The notes beneath the pieces were generated by a model. The model was given only the letters and a program-made list of their open reading frames with translations. It had not been told where the DNA came from and made no database searches. A stretch of DNA of 64,000 nucleotides from Adiantum capillus-veneris (lineage: Eukaryota; Streptophyta; Polypodiopsida; Polypodiales; Pteridaceae). Positions 11,473-22,468 of this stretch are shown here, piece after piece (positions within the stretch are counted from its first letter, which is position 1; every line of letters begins with the position of its first letter). The stretch lies in NCBI GenBank assembly GCA_014529385.2, contig CM043959.1, forward strand, positions 85,603,029 to 85,667,028, in the 5' to 3' direction. A program made the translations under genes and the position numbers.

Positions 11473-11484
11473 CACTACAAGAGG
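11473..11484 (+). repeat. Left terminal inverted repeat of CACTA 1
   Basis: CACTACAAGAGG is the exact reverse complement of 19150-19161. CACTACAAGA is the standard start of plant CACTA elements. Confidence 0.95.
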
Positions 11485-11489
11485 CTCTT

Positions 11490-11636
11490 CACATTAGCGA
11501 CGCTCACACAGCGACGCTCAAAAAAAAAAAATCCCGGCGTCGCTATGAGCGTCGCTATAAGCGTCGCTATGAGCGTCGCAAATTTACAAAGAAATTTGCG
11601 ACGCTCATAGCGACGCTCATAGCGACGCTCACTGGG
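11490..11636. repeat. Left subterminal repeats with a long hairpin
   Basis: About nine copies of GCGACGC or its complement are packed here, mostly as AGCGACGCTC and GCGTCGCTAT. They are arranged as an inverted repeat whose arms meet around AAATTT-acaaag-AAATTT near 11580-11600, with arms of about 40 bp. In CACTA elements such repeats bind the TNPA protein. Confidence 0.85.
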
Positions 11637-11726
11637 GTAAAAAAAATAACCGAGCGCGCCCAAAAACTCAGATCTCAGATCTGAGTTTTTCGGCGCCCTC
11701 AAGCAAAGAGCAGGTAACGCTCTCCC

Positions 11727-11767
<41 letters not shown>

Positions 11768-11768
11768 C

Positions 11769-11804
<36 letters not shown>

Positions 11805-11924
11805 AGAGGAAGGAGAGCCAGGTATGCTCCTTCTCTCTCCTCATTCTCATGTTCCCTTCCCCTCTTTCTCTCTCCATCGCGCTCTCTCTCACACACACAC
11901 ACATACACACACACATATAGTGTT

Positions 11925-11978
<54 letters not shown>

Positions 11979-12195
11979 CAAAAACGCACACATACATAAA
12001 CAAAGAATGCACACACACATTGAGAGAGAAAAAGAGAGAGAGAGCATGCATAAACAAAAAACGCACGCATTGAGAGAGGAAAAGAGAGAGAGAACATGCA
12101 TAAACAAAAAACGCACACATTGAGAGAGGAAAAGAGAAAGAAAACATGCATACGATCCAAAAAAACGCACACACATTGAGAGAGAAAGAAAGAGA
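11727..12195. repeat. Microsatellites and a ~50-bp tandem repeat
   Basis: (CT)n at about 11730-11762, (CA)n at 11774-11800 and (GA)n at about 11929-11976 are followed by 3-4 units of about 50 bp (unit starts near 12019, 12069, 12119 and 12175). The units begin ATTGAGAGAG and contain CATGCATAAACAAAAAACGC. Long Ser/Leu/Cys or Arg/Glu open frames here are products of the repeats. Confidence 0.85.
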
Positions 12196-12544
12196 AACTA
12201 AGGGAGCGTCGTAGGAAACTAATTAAAATTATAAGACCTAAAGATCTAGCCGACGAGGAGTTGAACTGAAGACCTATTATTCAAGAGAGAAATGGCATAA
12301 TCAATCTATCATACTTGGCATGAGTGATAGAAAGGTTATACCATTTATCTCTTTTTATTGGCACACACATCCACACACGCGCACACACACAGGAAGAAGA
12401 GAGTTATAACGTCGTAGGAAACTATTTTAAAAGACGTTAAAGATTAGGTTATATGTAGACTTACATTAAATTAGATTTAGGTTTATTTTTAACTAGATTT
12501 ACATTTATTTAAGCTAGATTTAGATTTATGTTATATTAGATTAG

Positions 12545-12752
12545 ATGCGGGTCTCCATAGACTGCGATGCCTGCATGAAGCGGGTGAAGAAAGCCCTCAA
12601 TGGAATATAGGGTATTGCTGCCTTCACTCATAGTGGGCTCCGTCGATCCAAAAGTACTGGTGAAATGTCTTCAGAAGATAGGGAAGAAGGTGGATCTTCA
12701 GGGCGGCAAGAGTCACTACATCCCCGACACAATGACCATCTAGACAACCTCT
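12545..12752 (+). pseudogene. Captured fragment of a heavy-metal-associated (HMA) domain gene
   Basis: From 12545 the translation reads MRVSIDCDACMKRVKKALNG, the start of an HMA metal-binding domain with the C-x-x-C pair (CDAC). After a TAG and a frame change, the sequence at about 12654-12740 reads DPKVLVKCLQKIGKKVDL, the matching C-terminal end of the same ~70-residue fold. The combination resembles plant isoprenylated metal-binding (HIPP) proteins. The fragment is flanked by imperfect direct repeats of a GACTTAC-TTAAATTAGATTTAG sequence (about 12455 and 12762). CACTA elements do not encode an HMA domain, so this is a host gene piece picked up by the element. It cannot be translated intact. 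Confidence 0.7.
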
Positions 12753-13127
12753 AGTCATTAGACTTACGTTAAATTAGATTTAGCTTTATTTTTAGTTAGA
12801 TTTACGTTTATTTAGATTTACGCTTATTTACGTTAGATCGAGTCCACGCAAGAATTACTTACGGTTTAGGGTTTAGAGTTAGACGAACAGTGAAAAGATC
12901 TACTGTGAAAAGATGTTAAGATGAAGTGAAGTGCTACAGCTAGAGAAGAGGCAAAGGGATTTTGTCCACTACATGCAGTATCATGTAGACGTGGGTGTCT
13001 AGATTTCTTGTACCCACAAATATAGGTATTGACCAATAAAGACGAGATTATAACCCGGTGGTTCTGATCTCCGTGCACCTCTAGACCGAGGTGTGCGGGG
13101 ATTGGACATGACTAGAGAATGTGAGGT

Positions 13128-13128
<1 letters not shown>

Positions 13129-13184
<56 letters not shown>
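13129..13184. repeat. (GA)n microsatellite upstream of TNPD
   Basis: About 28 GA units lie 66 bp before the TNPD start. Copy 2 has the same tract in the same place (63757-63867), about twice as long. Confidence 0.95.
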
Positions 13185-13187
<3 letters not shown>

Positions 13188-13249
13188 GATGAAGAATGCC
13201 AATAGAATATTAAATTTGTTGTCTAGTTTATAAGTTTTTTATCCTCATT

Positions 13250-16200
13250 ATGAGTAGCGACGAGGATGTGGGACCGTCCAACCGAAACACCTATCTCTCA
13301 ACGAGGGTCTTATGTCCTTGTAATCAATGCAAGCATGCTGTGCGACGGACAAGACGTGTTTCTTTGCAGCACGTTCGTGAATTTGGCGAGTTCGATCCAT
13401 CTATTATAGATCGAGTTGTTGCCAATTATAACTCGTCGGACTCTGACGCTGGCCAACAAGCAGCAATCTTGCAACCCAATAGACGTATTCGCAGGCGCTT
13501 TGGTCAAGCAGCATATGTGAGGCCACAAGATGTAGCCTCTGACAGCTCGGGGGATGATCATGCAGAGCACATTCCCAACGAGGCAATGTTTGAGCCCGAG
13601 ATTGATGAAATGATCGAGACGATCATGGATTCAGAAAGGCTTATCTATGATGATATGAAAAGTGAAGCCGATACATCATTGTATAATGGAGCACGTATGT
13701 CTAGATTGAAAGCACTCCTGGTTCTTCTCAACATGCAGGCAAAGTTTGGATGGAGTGACACTAGCGTCACAGCGCTTTTCAGGTGATCTATTACAATTAG
13801 TTTACTTTAATAGAACTCATGGTGTATAATGATCTGATAGATTTTTACACGACTGTATCATATTTTTATGTTGTGTAGATTGCTGAAAGAGCACATTCTA
13901 CCAGCTGACAATGTGATGCCAGATTCCCGAGATGAAGCAAGAAAGATTTTGCGAAACTTGGGGATGGATTACAATTCTATCCACGCTTGTCCTAATGACT
14001 GCATTCTTTTCAGAGGGGAATACACAGACATGGAGAAGTGTCCGAAATGTGATTCCGAAAGATATCGAGTAGATCTCCACGGGACAAAAATTCCACAAAA
14101 GGTTTTGCGACATTTTCCTTTGCTTCCTCGCATCAAGCATTTCTTCGAATGTAAGTCCATGGCCGCCCTAGCATCATGGCATGAGGAGAATAAATCTTCG
14201 GATGGTGTGCTACGAATCCCTGCAGATTGCGCAGCCTGGAAACATATAGATGGAACATGGTCGGATTTTGCCAGGGAAGCTCGAAATTTGCGCTTAGGCC
14301 TGGCTATGGATGGCGTAAATCCATTTGGTCAAAGATCAACATCTTACAGTGTATGGCCCGTTGTCATCGTCAACTACAACATTCCCCCGTGGTTGACTAC
14401 GAAGAAGGGGCACCTATGGCTAAGCTTGATTGTGCCAGGGCGATATAAAGTGGGGAATATGGATGTGTATCTTCGTCCACTATTGGAAGAGCTACAACAA
14501 TTGTGGATTGGCATAGAGGTGGTGGATATGAGCCGACACACAGGACGACGGAATGCTTTGATCAGAGGTATTCTAATGTGGACCATGCATGACTATCCCG
14601 GGCTAACAGAATGCTCAGGTGATCTATTGACACTCCTCTCTCAGACACTGTAAATCTTGTTTTTCCCCATAGTTGATCTATTATCATGTGTATACATGCA
14701 GGGCTTCAAACAAGCGGATACAGAGCATGTGTCACATGTGGACCTAGACTGAATGCACGTAGGGCACCCTCACTGAAGAAGCAAATCTACGAAGGTCATC
14801 AAGCGTATCTTCCGGAGAATCATGTGTTACGCGACGGCTTTTTGGGAAGAGAGCCACCAAGGATGTCTGCACAAGCATGGTTAGAGCAGAAGGAGATGTG
14901 CGATGACGGATTGCCTCCAGGGATGAAGAGACTATCTCTATGGTACGAGTTACCATACTGGCCTCGACTCGTGATCAATCACTTGCTCGATCCAATGCAC
15001 ATATTCAAGAATGTGGGTAATCTACTATGGGACCATTTGACCGGCAAGAAAGATACTTTGGGAGCCAGAGTTGACCTTAGAAATGTGGATCGTATGGAGC
15101 AATATTGGCCGCAAACAGCGTCTGATGGATCGATAAAACTTCCTAAAGCACCATGGATTTTCACAAGAGCCCAAGAACGCAAAGTAAAAGAGGCCATTCG
15201 ATCTTTGCGGACCCCCACTGGCGTAATGCACTCGCTCCGAACGTGTTTTACTAAAGAAGGAAAGCTTACCGGTTTGAAGTCACACGATTGGCATAAAATG
15301 TGTCAGGTACGTTCATAGTGGACTTTAATATCATTGCATAAAATGTGGACTTTAATATCATTGCTGCACATACTTTACAGTTTATTTTACCGGTTGCCAT
15401 TGAGGGATGTTTGTCTCTCGACATCCGTAACACAATCTACAAACTTGCAAAGCTGGTGCAATGGATCTCACAAAAGGAGATCGACGTAGACTCCATACCA
15501 TTCGCCAAACTAAATGCTGCGGAGCTTGTGTGCATGTTTGAGAAACATTTTCCTACTACAATGCTAACCATTCAGGTGCATCTTCTTATTCACATAGTTG
15601 ATGAGGTGGAAATAGCTGGCACAGTTCATTCCAGATGGATGTTCTTCTTAGAGCGTTTCATGAAAACGCTTAAGGGATATGTGCGTCAAAAGGCACGTCC
15701 GGAGGGTAGCATGGCAGAAGGTTGGTTGGTATCAGAGTCCCTAGTGTACATTGGAGAGTGGTTAGACGGATTTGATAAATCCCGGGATACGCTATGGCGA
15801 ACCATAGATGATGAGCGCATATCTGGGATTGTCATGTGCAATCTCGGTGTTGAGAAGAAGATGACGGAAGATCTAGAGGCTAAAATCAACCGATTTTGCA
15901 TGCTTCACAATCCAGTGATGCAAAAGTGGATTTCACAATATGAGGATGCAAAGCAAGAGCGACAAAGGGCACGAATCGAGTGGAGACGGGGAAGACGACC
16001 ACCGATGCACTATCCAGCGGTTCTGGAGAGCCTACCAACCTTCATGAGCTTAAGATGGTTGCACAACCAATTGAAAAGCGCACAACAATGCGGTGACGAA
16101 GTGACTGAAGAAGAGTGGGAGTACTCTCGGGGTTGCGCGACCAAGGTAAGTTTGCAATGTACGACTAGCAAGTGACTTTATTTATAAACGTTTGAACGGC

Positions 16201-16978
16201 CACTCATAATCTTTGTTCGTTGTAGTATAAGTCATACACAGCAGCATGGTGTAAAGGTCGACATTTTAGGGTGGAACGAATCGACAAAAAGCGTTTTACT
16301 CAAGATTGTGGAATCATGGCAAAATTTGAACAGTCTAGTCGACGACGTTCCTCTGATGCAGATCCCGTGGTGGCGGAACTCACTTACTTCGGCACGCTGC
16401 AAGAGATTTTGAGGATCGATTACAGAGGATTTTTTGTCGACTTGTTCGACGTGCAATGGTTCAAGATAATCATGGAGGGTCGAAACGCTACTGTGCGTAG
16501 AGGAGAGTCTGGTTTTCTTGAGGTGGATTCTACTAAGAAATGGACTGACCTAAGAGACACTTTCGTACTACCCGAGCATTGTGAACAAGTAAGTATATAA
16601 ATAGTTAACATCCCCCTTTTACAAGTTATGTGCTTGAAAGCTCTTATGTAAGTTATGTGGCTCTGGCAGGTAGTATTTCATCCTACAAAGTCTACATCAA
16701 ACTGGTGGTACGTCATAGAGGTAGCCCCTCGTAGTGCAAGGACGTATGAAGGCTACCATGTGCCAATCACAACGACATCAATGGAGGAGATCAGAGAAGA
16801 TGCTCAATCAGAAGCCGCTGCGGTGGTGCCAGACGAGCATCAAGATGCTACTGCTCTATATGGGGTGCATGCAGAGGAGCTACAAAATGAAACAGAGGAT
16901 ATGTGTTTAAACGGAGAGCTCTATATAGATATAGGAAGTTATGCCGAGTTATGCGAGGATGAGAGAGAGATCTCTTAA
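13250..16978 (+). CDS. tnpD: CACTA transposase TNPD (six exons, about 1104 aa)
   Basis: Exons 13250-13782, 13879-14618, 14702-15306, 15381-16145, 16226-16588 and 16670-16978 have GT-AG introns and sum to 3315 nt, open to TAA at 16976. The domain order is that of plant CACTA transposases: an N-terminal Transpos_assoc zinc motif (LCPCNQCKH), Transposase_21 with the CPNDC knuckle at Cys215 and candidate acidic residues Asp322 (AMDGVNPFG) and Asp373 (NMDVYLRPL), then DUF4218 from about 627 (QFILPVAIEGC) and DUF4216 in exons 5-6 (YFVDLFDVQWF-like, NWWYVIEVA). It would cut and join the CACTA termini in the nucleus. The exon structure is my inference. No internal stop is seen, in contrast to almost everything else in the window. 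Confidence 0.9.
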
Positions 16979-17199
16979 AGCCACAAATATTGTATTTGAA
17001 CAATTTTGCTCCGTGCTGTAAAAGCTCTAGCTCTTTTGATTGAAAATTCTGAGTTTTCGACTTGCCTCTTCTACCACTCGATTCATTGCGTCATTGTATT
17101 TATATGCGTCATTACGTCATTGTATTTAATGGTATTTGCGTCATTGTCTACTCTATTCATTCAATATTAAGTTTAAATATTCGTGTGTTTAATGCAGGT

Positions 17200-18513
17200 A
17201 TGGATGATGAGGAGTTTCTTTCTTCTTTGTCACCGCAGCAGAGACAGTGGTACGTGGAGCGTCATCGCTCTGGCGCATCATCGCGCGTTCCTACACCATC
17301 CGCATCTCCCTCTCTTTCGGAGCATTCGGCGCGCTCCGAAGCTTCGGCGTCGACGAGACGAGCGTCACACTCTTCTAGACACCGGCGCTCTAGTGGTGGC
17401 GGTGGCGGTTGTTGTGGGGATTCCGCCACCGATGCCTCCACACCGCCTCGTGTTCGACGAGGCTCTTTACCCTCCCCTTCTTTGCCCGCCCCCACACCAG
17501 CCACAGCATCGCCGTCTACGCCAGGTTTTGCACGGCTGACTGTTCCTAGAAGCTACACACCTCTACCTACTCCGCCAGGAGCCACCCCACTCGACACTCC
17601 TCGCTTCGGGGCCCAGACGCCGGTGGAGACACCTGACGTCCGTACCCCCATCGACACGCCGCTAGAGACCCCTGCCGGGACACCCAGGTTCACGCGTCAC
17701 CGGCCAGAGGGCTTGCCTTACTCCGTCGACATCAGCGGCGGCATCATCATGGATGATGACGGCAAGAAGGTGATCTCGCGCATGCGTGGTCTTTGCTCTC
17801 AGCTGTTTAGACACTATATACTAAACAAATGGAGTGAAGTACCAAGTGATTTAAAAAACAGAGTCATCAGCATACTTCATGATGAGTTTCCCGTTCCAAC
17901 ACGGGATCAGCGCTTCAATGAAGACCTGATGAAGATTCGAATGCGCGAATACTGCAAACACAAGCGTTCCGAAGTGCAAAAAGCAATCAAGAATGGGTGG
18001 AATAGGCCAGATTGGCTGGCCAAAGAAGATTGGAAGAATGCGAAGAAAGCAGCGCGCGAGAATCCCGACAAGTGGAAGCAACAAAAAGATGCAGCCAGAG
18101 CGCGAGTAGAGGCAGGGAGCTCGCACCACTTGGGGAGCGGTGGATGGGCATCATTTGAGGCCGATTTTGTAAGTCTTTTCACATTGCTCTTTATGCATGT
18201 TCGATAGTTTAGGGTTTATGAGTTTTTTAGTTCTAACATAATGAAATCTTTGTATGTTTTGACAGTGGTCGATGACAGGACGTGATCCCACACCGTACGA
18301 GCGCGAGTACGCAGGCAGGAAGGGCTTAAACGCCCTGATGGACATTCTCAGTTCTCGCGGCGGCATGGTTAGTATTAGGGTTTACTCTTTTTTATTTTTT
18401 GTATTGTTTTATAAATGTCGTTATATGTTTATACTTACTGAAAACTGTCTTATTGTCTTTTTTTGCAGAATCCGACAAATACGCCGCTTGGACGCGATGA
18501 GACGTCTGATTAG
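17200..18513 (+). CDS. tnpA: TNPA-like CACTA accessory protein (three exons, about 371 aa)
   Basis: Exons 17200-18168, 18266-18367 and 18469-18513 give 1116 nt, open to TAG. The start MDDEEFLSS follows a likely intron acceptor (TTTAATGCAG). Residues 20-170 are low-complexity Ser/Pro/Thr with (S/T)P repeats. Residues about 190-320 match the plant Ptta/En-Spm transposase_24 region (FPVPTRDQRFNED, EYCKHKRSEVQKAIK, GSGGWASFEADF), and exon 2 has the conserved TGRDPTPYEREYAGRKG block. In En/Spm the partner TNPA binds subterminal repeats and cooperates with TNPD, which suits the dense GCGACGC arrays at both ends. It follows TNPD by 220 bp on the same strand. Confidence 0.88.
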
Positions 18514-18877
18514 ACGACGTCAGTTTAGCCGTAGCTAGATAGCATTAGTTTAGGGTTTCTCATAGCTTATGTATCATGAGACGGATTTTATACGTCTTTT
18601 TGAACCATGTATATTATTACATTTGTCACCGCAATTCCTTTTGCCAATCAATTCTTTATGCCTATGATGTTGTACAATTGTCATTATTACATTTGCCAAT
18701 CAATTCAGTTTGTCTATGATGTGTACAATTGTCAATTTTGCAAACAATGCGTCTTGTGGGTGACTATTTTGGGTCTATTATTTACCTTTGCACTTTTTTT
18801 AAAAAGTGAATCAAGTACAATATGGTTGATGGGTGGCAGGGCATTCAATGCCCTGCCACCAAAAAAATGTTCTCTCA

Positions 18878-19139
18878 GGCGTTGCTATAAGCGTCGCTAT
18901 TTATGGCTCTGTAGCGTCGCTATATGCGTCGCTATACTCTTCTGTGAGAGCGTCGCTATAAGCGTCGCTACAAGCGTCGCTATAAGCGTCGCTATATAGC
19001 GACGCCTATAGCGACGCCTATAGCGACGCCTATAGCGACGCATATAGCGACGCTCTCGTAGCGACGCTTTTAGCGACGCTTATAGCGACGCCGGGGGTTA
19101 TAAAAACCCAGTGTATTTCCGTCGCTAAGAGCGTCACAA
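18878..19139. repeat. Right subterminal repeats with a long hairpin
   Basis: Roughly 18 copies of GCGTCGCTAT or ATAGCGACGC occur here. Orientation flips near 18997 (GCTATATAGC), so the block folds on itself with arms of about 100 bp. It is the counterpart of the left subterminal block. Confidence 0.85.
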
Positions 19140-19149
19140 GAGCACATAA

Positions 19150-19161
19150 CCTCTTGTAGTG
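19150..19161 (-). repeat. Right terminal inverted repeat of CACTA 1
   Basis: CCTCTTGTAGTG is the exact complement of the left end and is followed by the CTT duplication. Confidence 0.95.
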
Positions 19162-20132
19162 CTTGAGCCCACATCCATGTGACTCAAAGGACAAGACAGA
19201 CCCACCCTCATTAAAAAAATAAAAATATGCATAATCTTTTATTCCTTCAAATAAACTTGATTAGGCCTAATCCTAATCGGGGCTTCTAAAACCTATAAAT
19301 AGAGCCCTTCTCTCCCTTGTAAATCATCACATGATCACACTACACCACACCATTCTCAACACATAACACACCACTCTTCAAGCCTAGTTGTGTAGAGTGT
19401 GTGCATTGTGAGTGCTCTATTCCATCACTACACATAGGTGCATGGAGAAGCTTGAAGTTAGTTATGCCATCTAGAGGAGTGGAGTGATACTATACTCTAC
19501 AATCACACTTGTAACCTACTCTTGTCCATAAATAAGATTCATAGTTTTGGGTGCAATTGTATGCTGCAACTACGACTCTTCTCTCCAAATTGACTTGATA
19601 AGTTGGCTCATCAGGTGGTTGAAGGTATATTGTCCTTGAAGTTTGTTGTGCCATTTCATGCTTGGTGGTTTGAGGGCTTGTTGAATTGTTTGCCTAAAAG
19701 GTAAATTGTAAGAGGGTGCTCGGTGAGAGGGCTCCCGTGACCCTAAGACAATTTGTGTATTGACAACAAGGTCAAGTTTTGTGTTGTCTCTCTATTTCTC
19801 ATCAAGCTTTGTGTGCATCTAGTCTTTAAGGCTAAGACTGAGTTGCTCAAGTTGATTTGTGCTCTTTACCTCTCTCTGGCGTGGTGAATGTTTGTGTTTG
19901 GTGTGTGTGGATATCATGCATTCCCCTCTCTTTGTGCGTTTGAGTACAAGGAGATATCACGTGCGCCCTAGTTCGCATCTACAACTAGCTGGTGCCCATT
20001 TTCTTGTTTGGTTTCTGGCTGTGGGTTGTTGTTGTTTCTGATTGTGCTTGCCCCAACCCCAATTGAGCAGCACGGGAGCCTCGAAGGGTGTTTAGAGGCC
20101 GCTCTTCTTGTTGCTCGCCCTGGACCGCCTCA
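19162..20132 (+). repeat. 3' LTR of element B, right part
   Basis: It resumes at CTTGAGCCCAC exactly where the left part stopped and ends GCCTCA at 20132. It includes TATAAATAG at 19294-19302. No gene is seen. Confidence 0.9.
19294..19302 (+). promoter_or_regulatory. TATA box of the 3' LTR of B
   Basis: TATAAATAG at the same position as in the 5' LTR. The CACTA insertion now lies upstream, so the U3 enhancer part has been separated from it. Confidence 0.55.
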
Positions 20133-20137
20133 ACGCT
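20133..20137. repeat. Right target-site duplication of element B (ACGCT)
   Basis: ACGCT follows the CA end of the 3' LTR and pairs with ACG-T at 482-485. Confidence 0.7.
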
Positions 20138-22468
20138 TGAAGGTGAATGGTTTGCTAGAAGATGAAGAATGCATTGCAGGTGTGTTTGATTATCAGTGTT
20201 CTTTTGTGGATACTATGCAAGATTTGGAGTCTTTATGGATTGCAATTTGCATATGGGAAGTGAGGTTGTGAAAGTATGCTGAATAGAAATGTATATGGCC
20301 ATTGAGGATTTCAAAAATACTCAAAGTATTGATGTACGAGTGGAGACTAAGTATAAGTCTGTGGCAAAGAAAGTGAAACCAGTGGCATTACCTCTACCAA
20401 AAGACTACACAAATAAGATGTAACAAGCTGCTTTGCAACCTAGCCTTCGTGACCCAAGCAAGATTGGACACAAGTTCACAAAGGATTCTTTGAAGGAGTT
20501 ACAGGTTGGTTGTACGGAGAGTTTGACAAAAGCTGAAAAGATATGCTTTGAAGACATGCTTGCCAAACACGGAAAAGCTTTTGCATTTGAGCTTTATGAG
20601 ATAGGGTGTGTTGATCCATCCATCGTTGCTCCTATGGTGATCTTCACTATCCCTCATGTACCTTGGAACTTGAGACCTATTCCTGTTCCAAAGGCTCATT
20701 TGCCAAAACTCATTGAGTTGCTGAATGAAAAGATCAAGGTGGGTGTCTTGGAGCCTTCTTGTGCTCCGTATTCAAACAGGTGGTTCATAGTTCCGAAGAA
20801 AAATGGTTCTTTACGCTTTATTCAGGATATGCAACCTGTAAATAAGGTGACAATCAGAAATGTGGGTATAGGGCCAATTGTCAATGAGTTTGCAGAGGCA
20901 TTTGCATGAAGGGCAATATATTCTATGGGAGATTTGTACTCAAGGTATGATCAGTTCCAAGCAGGGACTTGACTACCATGAGGACACCCTTGGGTTTAGT
21001 AAGGATGTGCACCTTACCTCGGGGGGCAACTAATTCAGTTGCACATATGGTGAATGGTATGAAGAAAGTCCTACGTGACTTCATACCTCAAACTACAATG
21101 CCTTTCCTTGATGATGTGCCAATCAAAGGATGTGATGTAAGTGATAAATATGTGGCTCTAGACTCGAGGGGGTGCCGAAAGTATGTGACAACCCATATCA
21201 ATGATTGTGATAATATCTTGTCAAGGTTGGAAGAGGTGAACCTTACCTTGTCTGGCCAAAAGTCAATGTTTGGTGTGAATGAAGTTCTTATTGTGGGACA
21301 TATGTGTGGGCCATATGGTAGAAGGCCTTGTCCTGCAAAGATTGACGTAATCCAGAGAATGAAAGAGAAATGTATAAATGTCATTGAGGTTCGAAGGTTC
21401 TGGGGTGCATGCGTGTTTTATGTTATCTGGATTCCGCATTATGCACATGTAGCAGAGCCTTTGATTCAGCTTTTGAGAAAGAACAAAAAGTTTCAATGGG
21501 AAGAAATGCATACCCATGCCATGAGGAAATTAAACAAGTTGCTGCTTATGTCTCCAACTTTGAGAAAAGCAAACTATGAATGTGGAAGATATGTAATTGT
21601 GACAGTGGATACTAGCCCCACAGGGATTGGATGGGCGATTGGGCAAGATGATAATGATGGCAAGCGATATGTGGTGAGGTTTTGAGCAAAAGTACTAAGT
21701 GCTCGTCAATGCAACTATCCACAGGTAAAAAGAGAGTTATGGGGAGTAGTCACAGCGTTGAAATGTGACAAAGAGTATTTGATAGGAGAAAATGTAATAG
21801 CGGAGACTGATTGTCTACCCCTTCTTGGAATGATAACAAGTTGCTCAACTCCTGACATTGCTATGTTGAGATGGATTGCCTACATAAAGTCCTTGAACCC
21901 AGAATTCAAGCATATTGCAGGGAAAGATAATCCAGTTGCAGATATGCTTTCAAGAGCAAGGTATGAAAAAGAAGAAGACATGGTTGTCGAGGGCAATGAT
22001 GTAGGCACACAGTTCTATAGTATCTCTCATGCCAAGGGCGATCATGTTTGTCTGTCAAATGCACTTGAGTCATTTGCAGAGGACCTATATCAAGGTGATT
22101 GGTTGCTCATTGGACGCTATCTGAGCACTTTGACAAGGCAAGAAGGGGTGATTGATCAAGAGTTCAAAAGAATACGGAGAAAGGCCTACGGATACTTTTT
22201 GAAAGATGGGTACTTATGGAAGCGTCCAAAACAAAGAAATGGAATGCCAATGAGAGTCGTGAATGATAAGGACGCTCAAAATGAGCTTATGAAAAAGTTT
22301 CATGAGAGTCTTTATGCTGGACATAGAGGTGTATGGGCCACCTTTACTAAAATGAAAGAGAAGTATTGGTGGAAAGGTATGTATAAAGATGTATCTCACT
22401 TTGTGGAGTCATGTGAAACCTGTCAAATGTATTCAAATGTACAGGAACGGAAGAATAGAGATAGACAG
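20138..22468 (+). pseudogene. pol: Gypsy element A: RT, RNase H and integrase zinc-binding domain (broken)
   Basis: Readable segments are 20433-20909 (RT fingers: VPKAHLPKLIELL, WFIVPKKNGSLRFIQDMQPVN), 20969-21685 (palm: LVRMCTLPRGATNSVAHM and the catalytic FLDD at 21104-21115, then thumb and start of RNase H) and 21758-22468 (RNase H end, ADMLSRARY, then the HHCC zinc finger ending CETCQMY). A TGA at 20907, frame loss near 20960 and a TGA at 21683 break it. The RT is clearly different from that of B, C and D, so A belongs to another gypsy lineage. The sequence begins in frame with the linker before element B. Confidence 0.85.

Larger units (their letters stand above)
11473..19161 (+). mobile_element. 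CACTA (En/Spm) transposon, copy 1, apparently complete
   Basis: The element is 7689 bp long with perfect 12-bp terminal inverted repeats CACTACAAGAGG and a CTT duplication. Inside, in order: left subterminal hairpin, CT/CA/GA repeats, a captured HMA-domain fragment, TNPD transposase, TNPA-like protein and right subterminal hairpin. Both genes are open with canonical GT-AG introns, so it may be autonomous. Its exact insertion in the 3' LTR makes it the youngest layer of the nest. Confidence 0.95.
486..20132 (+). mobile_element. Ty3/gypsy element B, dual-RNase-H (Tat-like), nested in element A and itself interrupted
   Basis: Two LTRs of about 2.5 kb in direct orientation bracket PBS, leader ORFs, gag, protease, RT, RNase H, a second RNase H, integrase and a polypurine tract. 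The domain order with an extra RNase H before integrase is that of the plant Tat lineage. Two secondary insertions are visible: about 1.2 kb replacing the integrase zinc-binding region (7619-8790) and a 7.7-kb CACTA element in the 3' LTR. The two LTRs look very similar by eye, so B is younger than its degenerate host element A. Stops in gag-pol mean that it cannot make its proteins now. Confidence 0.9.

Noticed and set aside
11668..12176. Overlapping 95-168-codon frames rich in Ser, Leu, Cys and Phe
   Set aside because: They are translations of CT, CA and GA microsatellites.
12230..12340. tRNA-like sequence (GAGTTGAACT, GAAGACCTATT)
   Set aside because: I could not build a cloverleaf with paired acceptor and T arms.
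12545..12752. A functional heavy-metal-binding gene
   Set aside because: An in-frame TAG and a frame change split the domain, and no complete ORF exists.
13310..15231. Minus-strand ORFs of 60-86 codons opposite TNPD
   Set aside because: They are antisense shadows of the TNPD exons.
18878..19139. Satellite DNA or centromeric repeat
   Set aside because: The GCGACGC repeats end exactly at the CACTA terminus and have a counterpart at the other end, so they are subterminal repeats of the transposon.
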